This document shows positions 58,353-64,000 of a DNA stretch of 64,000 nucleotides, piece after piece. Origin of the DNA: Terrimesophilobacter sp964651535 (GTDB taxonomy: Bacteria; Actinomycetota; Actinomycetes; Actinomycetales; Microbacteriaceae); the NCBI GenBank assembly GCA_964651535.1, contig CAZYYE010000001.1, positions 310,001-374,000 on the forward strand, in the 5' to 3' direction. Below the pieces are notes generated by a model that was given only the letters and a program-made list of their open reading frames with translations, did not search any database and was not told the DNA's origin. The position numbers were made by a program, and so were the translations under genes. How positions within the stretch are numbered: position 1 is the first letter of the stretch; each line of letters starts with the position of its first letter.

Positions 58353-59596
58353 GCAACGAATCCAACACGGTCCGCGAGGTCGACCCCACGCGGAGGCTGA
58401 CCGGCGACTCTCTCGCGCTCGCCAACCGCGGCGAAGGGCGGCCGCGTTCCGGCGGCACGCCGCCCCGGGTGGGCTCCTGGGCACGCAGGGGGCGGCCGCG
58501 CCTCTACACGAGTTATGCGGCGGACCGGGCAATTTTCAACACGCGGTACAAGAGGGTCTGGATTCTCATCCTCCTTCTCGCCGCGACCGTGCTCCCGTTC
58601 CTTGCCACCCGCAACGTCACCTATCTGCTGGCCACCGTGTTCGTGTTTGCGATCAGCGGGATCGGCCTGAATCTGCTCACCGGTTATGCGGGTCAGATCT
58701 CTCTCGGCCACGCGTTCTTCATGGGGCTCGGCGCGTACACGGCCGCGGTGTTCGCAGGGTCACCCGGTCGGGTGGTGTGGGGGCTCGGGCTGGATCTCGC
58801 GATCGCGCTGCCGCTTGCCGCGATCATCCCCGGCGTGGTCGGACTCCTCGTCGCGCCGATCGCGATTCGGGTTCGCGGGCTCTACCTCGCAATTCTCACC
58901 ATCGGACTGCTCATGCTGGGAGAGCAACTCTTCAAACAGTGGCCGGAGGTCAGCGGGGGCCAGGGCGTGGGCCGCGGTGTCGCGGAGTTCACCCTCTTCG
59001 GCATGGATCTGAGTTCCTCGTACCGGATCGGCCCGCTCATCATGACCGAGCAGGTCGCCATGTACCTGCTCGCATTCATCCTGCTCGCGCTCGTCGCGCT
59101 CGGCGCCAAGAACCTCGCGCGGTCCCGCACGGGTCGCGCGTTCGCCGCTGTGCGGGATCGCGACATCGCAGCCGAGGTCATGGGCGTACCGCTGCTGCGC
59201 ACGAAAACACTCGCGTTCGCCGTCTCCTCCGCGCTCGCCGGGCTCGGCGGTGCGCTCCTGTCCATGCTGATCGGGCGGATCTCGCCAGAGCAGTGGAACC
59301 TGTTTCTGTCGATCGACATCATCGCGATCGTCGTCATCGGCGGCGCCGCGACGATTTCCGGTGCCATCATCGGTGCCGCGTTCGTGGTGCTCGTTCCCAA
59401 ACTGCTGGAGGCCGTCGCACCGCTGCTGCCTTTCATTTCGGGGCCTGGCGGCGAGGGGATCGTGAGCGTTTACCAGCTTCAGACCATCCTGTTCGGCGTG
59501 CTCATCGTGCTCTTCATGGCGCTCGAGCCGCGCGGGCTGTTCGGATTGTGGATTCGCGTCCGGAACTACTTCATGGCCTGGCCCTTCAAGTATTGA
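58349..59596 (+). CDS. livM: Branched-chain-type ABC permease (LivM-like)
   Basis: A 415-residue HAAT permease with a polar, Arg-rich 70-residue N-terminus, about ten membrane segments, and the TGYAGQISLGHAFFMGLGAY block of LivM proteins. The GTG start overlaps the livH stop (GTGA). It is followed after 44 bp by the binding protein gene. The long N-terminal extension is notable. Confidence 0.9.
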   Translation: MSNESNTVREVDPTRRLTGDSLALANRGEGRPRSGGTPPRVGSWARRGRPRLYTSYAADRAIFNTRYKRVWILILLLAATVLPFLATRNVTYLLATVFVFAISGIGLNLLTGYAGQISLGHAFFMGLGAYTAAVFAGSPGRVVWGLGLDLAIALPLAAIIPGVVGLLVAPIAIRVRGLYLAILTIGLLMLGEQLFKQWPEVSGGQGVGRGVAEFTLFGMDLSSSYRIGPLIMTEQVAMYLLAFILLALVALGAKNLARSRTGRAFAAVRDRDIAAEVMGVPLLRTKTLAFAVSSALAGLGGALLSMLIGRISPEQWNLFLSIDIIAIVVIGGAATISGAIIGAAFVVLVPKLLEAVAPLLPFISGPGGEGIVSVYQLQTILFGVLIVLFMALEPRGLFGLWIRVRNYFMAWPFKY

Positions 59597-59640
59597 GCGT
59601 TTCACCCAATGCACTACCAAGAGAAAGTAAGGAGAACGAC

Positions 59641-60969
59641 ATGAACACGCTAAACAGGCGGCGAGTGTTGCTCGTCGCAGCTGCAGCAACCGCGGGGCTC
59701 ATGGTCCTCGCGGGTTGTACGCCGTTGGAGGAAGGCGATGGCGCCACCTCCGGCGACGGCATCAAGTTCAGCGCCGGAGTCACGGAAGAGGCATGCCCCA
59801 ACGCGGTTAACGCCGACAACGGATGCATTTACCTCGGAGTGCTCTCCGACCTCACCGAGGGCCCGTTCGCGGCACTTGCTGTTCCGCTCACGGATGGCCA
59901 GCGCGCATTCTGGAAGCAGGTGAACGAGGCCGGCGGAATCGGCGGGTTCGATGTCGATATCGACACGTACACCCGCGACACGAAGTACCAGGCCGCGGAG
60001 CACGCGGCGGCGTACCAGGAGATCGAGTCCAGCATCCTCGCCATCGCCCAGTCGCTGGGCACGGTCAACACCCAGGGCGTGCTGGCGGACATGAACAAGG
60101 CCGACATCATCGCGGCCCCGGCGTCGTGGTGGTCAGGCTACAACTTCGCCGAGTCGGACGAGGGCATCATCCTGCAGAACGGCTACTCGTACTGCACCGA
60201 GGCGATGCTCGGCCTTGACTGGATGTCTTCGGCGTTCACGAAGCCGACGAAGGTTGCGGCCGTGGGCTACCCGGGCGACTACGGTGGGGACTCCGCCGCT
60301 GGAGTTCAGAGGTGGGCAGATGCGAACGGTGCAACCGTGACCGCGATTCCCACGGGCCCCAACCAGATCACCGGCAACCAGGACGCCGTGGTCGCGGCAG
60401 TGATGGCTGCGCAGCCTGAAGCCGTCGTGCTGGCCATTGGGCCTGCGGAGACCGCCGAGATCGTCGGCAAGCTCGCAGGATCCGGGTTCAAGGGACGTTT
60501 CCTCGGATCGCTCCCCACCTGGAACCCGGCGCTGCTCGGCAGTGCCGCTGCACCCGCACTCGTCGGGCTCTACAACCACATGAGTCCGTTCGACATGTGG
60601 GACGGCGACAGCCAGGGCATCGCGGACATCAAGGCGTCGCTGGGCGGTGAGCTCCCGTCCAACCACGGTTACGTGATCGGTTGGGCGAGCAGCTACCCGA
60701 TCCTTGCGGTGCTGCAGAAGGCCGCGAAGAATGGCGACCTCACCCGCGCGGGCGTCCGGGCGGCGATCGACGGTTTGACCGTGTCCTACGCGGGCATGAT
60801 CAAGGACATGAATTACTCCCTCACGGGCAGTGACACGCCGTCCACCGAGGTCACCATCTCGGCACCGGACTCCAACGTTGAACTCGGATTGAAGACGGTC
60901 GCCTCCTTCTTCACCGGGACGACCTTCAGCGAGGCGGAGTACACGTCCGCATGTTCGGCACTGTCGTAG
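59641..60969 (+). CDS. Branched-chain-type ABC substrate-binding lipoprotein
   Basis: A 442-residue HAAT binding protein with a signal peptide and lipobox LMVLAGCTP (Cys near residue 26). The mature domain shows GVLSDLTEGPFAAL, DIDTYTRDTKYQAAEHAAAYQ and LAIGPAETAEIVGKLAGSGF, with two Cys (ACPNAVNADNGC) near the start that may form a disulfide. AAGGAG precedes the ATG. Its ligand is unknown; family members bind branched-chain amino acids, amides, urea or aromatic acids, and the operon's synthetase argues for an organic acid. Confidence 0.9.
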   Translation: MNTLNRRRVLLVAAAATAGLMVLAGCTPLEEGDGATSGDGIKFSAGVTEEACPNAVNADNGCIYLGVLSDLTEGPFAALAVPLTDGQRAFWKQVNEAGGIGGFDVDIDTYTRDTKYQAAEHAAAYQEIESSILAIAQSLGTVNTQGVLADMNKADIIAAPASWWSGYNFAESDEGIILQNGYSYCTEAMLGLDWMSSAFTKPTKVAAVGYPGDYGGDSAAGVQRWADANGATVTAIPTGPNQITGNQDAVVAAVMAAQPEAVVLAIGPAETAEIVGKLAGSGFKGRFLGSLPTWNPALLGSAAAPALVGLYNHMSPFDMWDGDSQGIADIKASLGGELPSNHGYVIGWASSYPILAVLQKAAKNGDLTRAGVRAAIDGLTVSYAGMIKDMNYSLTGSDTPSTEVTISAPDSNVELGLKTVASFFTGTTFSEAEYTSACSALS

Positions 60970-60999
60970 GCGGTTGATGCGCTGATCGACAAGCAGTGA

Positions 61000-61033
61000 C
61001 GGTGTGGCGGGGTCTTCGGGCCCCGCCACACCG
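61000..61033 (+). terminator. Terminator of the Liv-type operon
   Basis: A 13-bp stem CGGTGTGGCGGGG/CCCCGCCACACCG with an 8-base loop, followed by GCATTTTCC. It closes the six-gene operon. Confidence 0.8.
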
Positions 61034-61129
61034 GCATTTTCCGTGGCCGCAGTATCCGCGAACTCTCGCGGGCATGCGGTTCCCAGCATCCCGGCCTAAC
61101 CTTGACGCAGGAGTGCGAGAGGTGAGCTG

Positions 61130-61462
61130 ATGACGAAACCCGAGCCGCGCAGCGATCCGCGGATCAGCGAACAGCCTGCGCTGCGCACGTCGACGGGCCG
61201 CAGCTGGTTGATCGTCGGCGCGCTCATGATGGTGATCTGCGGCGGAGTTCTGCTCGCCCTGAGTTCGCGCCAACCGCTCATCGGCATCCTCGGGGCCGGG
61301 ATCGTCGCGGTGCTCTACGCGCTCATGGTCGTGGTCTCGATGGTCGTGCGGCACGTGCGCGCGAAACTCGTGACACTCGCGGTGCTGCTTGCCGCGATGG
61401 CGGCCACGGCGCTCGGACTCGTCCTCGTGATTTCCGTCACGGAGTGGGCGCCGCTGGTTTAG
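61130..61462 (+). CDS. 110-residue membrane protein
   Basis: An actinobacterial small membrane protein with a polar 25-residue N-terminus and three or four hydrophobic segments (SWLIVGALMMVICGGVLLAL, LGAGIVAVLYALMVVVSMVV, LAVLLAAMAATALGLVLVI). The ATG has GAGAGGTGAG upstream. It is convergent with the mycoredoxin gene (8 bp between stops). No function is known. Confidence 0.65.
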   Translation: MTKPEPRSDPRISEQPALRTSTGRSWLIVGALMMVICGGVLLALSSRQPLIGILGAGIVAVLYALMVVVSMVVRHVRAKLVTLAVLLAAMAATALGLVLVISVTEWAPLV

Positions 61463-61470
61463 ATCCCTGC

Positions 61471-61737
61471 CTACACGAGCCGCAGTTTCACTTCGGCAAG
61501 CGACGGATTGGTGGCGGCGCTGCCGTCCGGGAACAGCACGGTGGGTACCGTCTGGTTGCCGTTGTTGAGCGAAGCGACCAGCTCGGCCGTTCCGTCGACC
61601 TCTTCGATGTTGATCTCGCGGACCGCGATGCCTTCCTTCGACAACTGCCCCTTGAGCCGGGTGCAGTAGCCGCACCAGGTCGTGCTGAACATGGTGACGG
61701 TGCCCGCTTCGGGGATGAAGGATGTCGCGATGGTCAT
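61471..61737 (-). CDS. Mycoredoxin/glutaredoxin-like protein
   Basis: An 88-residue glutaredoxin-fold protein with the redox motif WCGYC at residues 21-25 (TTWCGYCTRLK), the cis-Pro in TVPTVLFPDGS and TNPSLAEVK as the GSH/MSH-binding end. CGYC and this length match mycothiol-dependent mycoredoxin (Mrx1), which reduces S-mycothiolated proteins in actinobacteria. The start is MTIATSFIP, with the downstream neighbour a lipid kinase gene on the other strand. Confidence 0.9.
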   Translation of the reverse strand: MTIATSFIPEAGTVTMFSTTWCGYCTRLKGQLSKEGIAVREINIEEVDGTAELVASLNNGNQTVPTVLFPDGSAATNPSLAEVKLRLV

Positions 61738-61869
61738 ACCCCCACCGTAGCCGGGCCGGCGATCGCCCGCTGCGACCGCGTTGACCTACCATGAGTGGAG
61801 TCGCTGTGGCCGGAACGGAACGCGCCGACTGGTAGGACGAATCGACAGAATCGCCAGGAGTTCAGGACG

Positions 61870-62847
61870 ATGGCCAGACCACAAGCCGGGGCACGGCCCG
61901 TCGTGGCCGTCATCTGCAATCCGGTCAACGTCAACCCGCCCGAGGTGAGGGCCGCCATCGATGAGGAGGCGAAGCGTCACGGATGCGGCCCCACGCGATG
62001 GTTCGAGACGACGGTCGATGATCCCGGCCAGGATGCGACAGTACGGGCACTCGCGGTGAACCCCAACCTTCTCATAGTGATCGGCGGGGACGGCACGATT
62101 CGCGCTGCCGCGGAAGTCGCCCACGACCGGAACGTGCCTGTGGAGGTCGTGCCGGTTGGTACTGGCAATTTGCTTGCCCGGAATCTGAACCTGCCACTCA
62201 ACAACCCGGCGGATTCGATTCGAATCGCATTCTCGGGAACCGACATGCCCATCGATGTCGCGCACGCTCAGTTCACGCGCGAGGACGGCGCGACTGAGCG
62301 GAACATCTTCCTCGTCATGGCGGGAATCGGCCTCGACGCGAGCATGGCCGCCCACACGGACGTGCGGATGAAGAAGCGGTTCGGGTGGATCGCCTACAGC
62401 GACCCGATCGCGAGATCCGTGTTCCGGAACAAGCACATCAGGATCCACTACCGGCTCGACGATGATCCCATCCAGACGGTTCGCGCGCACACGGTGATCG
62501 TAGGAAACTGCGGGACGCTCACCGCGAACATCCTCCTGCTGCCCGACGCGAAGATCGACGATGGGCTCCTGGACGTCGTGGTGCTGAGCCCGAAAGGGTT
62601 CGGTGATTGGCTGCGCATCGGAACCCGTCTCGTGTTTCACCGATTCCTGCACCGCACGCGGGGCGGCAAACTCGCGCTCGAGCTGACGCCGAGGCCGCGC
62701 GCGCTCCAGTACGCGCAGGCCAGGACTCTGCACGCGGATTTCGATCGACCCAAAAAGATTCAGCTCGACGGCGACAGCTTCGGCCATGTCGCGAGCGTCA
62801 CGGTCACGGTCCAGTCCGGCGGGTTGACCGTCAGGGTGCCGCACTGA
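61870..62847 (+). CDS. Diacylglycerol-kinase-family lipid kinase
   Basis: A 325-residue DAGK/YegS-type lipid kinase. The nucleotide-binding IGGDGTIRAAAEV (residues ~75-88) and VPVGTGNLLARNLNLPL (~101-118) motifs are intact, with KIDDGLLDVVVL and DRPKKIQLDGDSF nearer the end. The start is at 61870 (AGGAG 9 bases upstream); the open frame extends 25 codons higher but that part is Arg/Asn-rich. These enzymes phosphorylate diacylglycerol or related lipids, recycling lipid at the membrane. Confidence 0.9.
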   Translation: MARPQAGARPVVAVICNPVNVNPPEVRAAIDEEAKRHGCGPTRWFETTVDDPGQDATVRALAVNPNLLIVIGGDGTIRAAAEVAHDRNVPVEVVPVGTGNLLARNLNLPLNNPADSIRIAFSGTDMPIDVAHAQFTREDGATERNIFLVMAGIGLDASMAAHTDVRMKKRFGWIAYSDPIARSVFRNKHIRIHYRLDDDPIQTVRAHTVIVGNCGTLTANILLLPDAKIDDGLLDVVVLSPKGFGDWLRIGTRLVFHRFLHRTRGGKLALELTPRPRALQYAQARTLHADFDRPKKIQLDGDSFGHVASVTVTVQSGGLTVRVPH

Positions 62848-62907
62848 CCTAGAGCGACGTGTTCAGGCCGCTGCAGGGTCGTCGTGCGAGGCGAAGTCGC
62901 GGGCCGA

Positions 62908-63609
62908 TCAGGCAACGCGGGTCGCGACGTACACCGTGTTGGACGAGATCCCGCCCGTGAGCGCGTTGTCGAAGTCGACAGTGTGCGCGGTGGCGGAGTC
63001 GAACACGGAGCCTAGGCGAGCAAGGAACTCGTCGTCGGGCGGGTCATCCGACCAGAGGGCGAACACGCCGCGAGGAGCGAGATGGCTGCTCACCCGCTCC
63101 AGACCCGTCTCGGTGTACAGATCGGCATGGCCGGGTTCGAGCTGGTGGCGCGGCGAGTGGTCGATGTCCAGCAGGATCGCGTCGTACTGATTCGCGGGTT
63201 CGCGGCGCATCATGTCGAAGAAGTCGTCGAGCACGAGCGTGGTTCGGACGTCGCCGGTGAGCTTCGCCGACGCGGGCAGCAATCCGCGCTCGTGCCAGTC
63301 GATCACAGCACGGAGAGCCTCGACCACCTCGAGGGAGGCGACCCGCACGTCGGCGAGCGCGGCGACTGCGGTGTACCCGAGACCCAGGCCTCCGACCAGC
63401 ACGCTCAGCTTCTCGCCGGCCGTTGCCGCCAGACCGAGGTCGGCGAGGGCTTCCTCGGCGACGGTGAACAGGCTCGACATGAGGAACTCGTCGCCGAGTT
63501 TCACTTCGAACACGTCGACCCCGAGCGTAGGCTCCTGCCGCCGCCGCAACGTGAGTTCGCCCATTGGGGTTTCCTGCCAGTCCAGTTCCTCGAAACGGGC
63601 GCTCATCAT
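62908..63609 (-). CDS. Spermidine-synthase-like Rossmann protein
   Basis: A 233-residue member of the spermidine synthase/methyltransferase-like group. SAM-type binding reads SVLVGGLGLGYTAVAAL (about residue 70), with VASLEVVEALRAVIDWHERG and LLDIDHSPRHQLEPGHADLYT following. The usual aminopropyltransferase GGGDGG and active-site Asp context differ, so polyamine synthesis is doubtful. The start is ATG 63609, 4 bp after the EncFtn stop; a longer frame overlaps that gene. It is translationally linked to EncFtn. Confidence 0.8.
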   Translation of the reverse strand: MMSARFEELDWQETPMGELTLRRRQEPTLGVDVFEVKLGDEFLMSSLFTVAEEALADLGLAATAGEKLSVLVGGLGLGYTAVAALADVRVASLEVVEALRAVIDWHERGLLPASAKLTGDVRTTLVLDDFFDMMRREPANQYDAILLDIDHSPRHQLEPGHADLYTETGLERVSSHLAPRGVFALWSDDPPDDEFLARLGSVFDSATAHTVDFDNALTGGISSNTVYVATRVA

Positions 63610-63613
63610 GGGT

Positions 63614-63928
63614 TCAGCCTGCCGCTTCCTCCGCTTTCTCGCCATGTTTGACGATGTCGCCCTTGGTGAAAAGGATGCCTTGGGCGGTCTCGCGCCACTT
63701 GGGCTTCGCGCGCAGGAGGAATTCCAGTTCCATACTGAAGTGCTTGTATTCTTCGCCGAGGGAATTCAGCATGATGTCGCGCGCGACAGGGTCCTTCTCG
63801 ACAGCTATCCGTTGCTCATACCAACCAATGGCTTCCGCTTCTTCGGAGAGGCTCGCGCACATCCGGGCGAATGTCCGCACTTCGTCCGAAAGCTCGTCCG
63901 GCGGTTCGTGGTACTGGTCTGTTGGCAT
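63614..63928 (-). CDS. Encapsulated-ferritin (EncFtn)-like protein
   Basis: A 104-residue EncFtn homologue: two antiparallel helices with the ferroxidase ligands Glu in SLSEEAEAIGWYEQR (Glu29-32, Trp36, Tyr37) and Glu/His in SLGEEYKHFSMELEFL (Glu59, Glu60, His63). EncFtn forms decamers that oxidise Fe(II) and is normally packed inside encapsulin shells through a C-terminal tag. Here the end, GDIVKHGEKAEEAAG, does not match the known Leu-Gly-Ile/Ser-Leu tags. The start is ATG 63928, with GAAAGAGAG upstream. An encapsulin gene would lie beyond the window if linked. Confidence 0.88.
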   Translation of the reverse strand: MPTDQYHEPPDELSDEVRTFARMCASLSEEAEAIGWYEQRIAVEKDPVARDIMLNSLGEEYKHFSMELEFLLRAKPKWRETAQGILFTKGDIVKHGEKAEEAAG

Positions 63929-64000
63929 GATCACTCTCTTTCCGCTCGCCATTCCTTCACCAAGCGCAATGTACTCTGCACCTCTGCCAAGGAACCTCAC

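Noticed and set aside
61795..61869. Longer N-terminus for the lipid kinase
   Set aside because: The 25 extra residues are Arg/Asn/Gln-rich and unlike the family, and AGGAG lies just ahead of the downstream ATG at 61870.
1..64000. CRISPR arrays, rRNA genes, insertion sequences or prophage
   Set aside because: No repeat-spacer pattern, rRNA signature, transposase or integrase motif was seen. The three palindromes described are the only repeat-like elements found.

Overview
The window is high-GC, densely coding actinobacterial chromosome and most resembles the family Microbacteriaceae. The grounds are the DUF7882-type small proteins, a NusG with a long acidic N-terminal arm, a CGYC mycoredoxin, a LAxTG (class E type) sortase signal, sugar ABC importers without their own ATPase, frequent GTG/TTG starts and several apparently leaderless promoters. 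No rRNA, CRISPR array, transposase, integrase or prophage module was seen; it reads as core chromosome with accessory genes between conserved blocks.

Layout. 1-6119: the 3' end of a LigD-type repair polymerase and its usual small SAP-like neighbour, an iron-permease-like protein, a patatin lipase, a YCII protein, a PadR/HAAS regulator-membrane pair, and a run of very small genes including a decayed DUF7882 copy facing an intact one. 6326-10343: SDR, hydrolase, glycosyltransferase, then a divergent MerR/Hsp20 heat-shock pair followed by two small orphan proteins, one behind a double-hairpin leader. 10487-14656: TetR regulator and PutA, with a dyad in the putA promoter. 14797-17063: an isolated 27-residue peptide gene with its own promoter, leader hairpin and terminator, then two MaoC-type dehydratases and murB in one overlapping operon. 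17070-20625: ABC exporter plus two-component system. 20732-24809: a palindrome joined to a DUF559 gene, an aminotransferase, and a sortase-anchored surface protein.

25192-31632 is the conserved tRNA-Trp, secE, nusG, rplK, rplA block and, three unrelated genes later, the L10 leader with rplJ and rplL. 31730-36681 and 48046-52394 are two LacI-controlled CUT1 sugar importers, each with a hairpin between the binding-protein gene and the permease genes. Between them lie an MDR-like ABC transporter preceded by a 109-bp palindromic element, a DUF3105 protein, a degenerate class III cyclase overlapping an MscS channel with a cNMP-binding-like domain, the reverse transsulfuration pair CBS and CGS, and EamA and APC transporters.

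52562-60969: a saccharopine-dehydrogenase-like enzyme, then a six-gene LivFG-AcylCoAsynthetase-LivHM-binding-protein operon whose junctions mostly overlap, which suggests import and CoA activation of a carboxylic acid. 61130-63928: a small membrane protein, mycoredoxin, a DAG-kinase-family lipid kinase, and a spermidine-synthase-like protein behind an encapsulated-ferritin (EncFtn) homologue that shows no obvious cargo-loading tail.

The best candidates for something new are the 27-aa peptide cassette, the cyclase/MscS pair whose catalytic and ligand residues look replaced, the DUF559 gene whose stop codon lies inside a perfect palindrome, and the EncFtn/SpeE-like pair. All calls come from reading the sequence by eye; no database search was possible.
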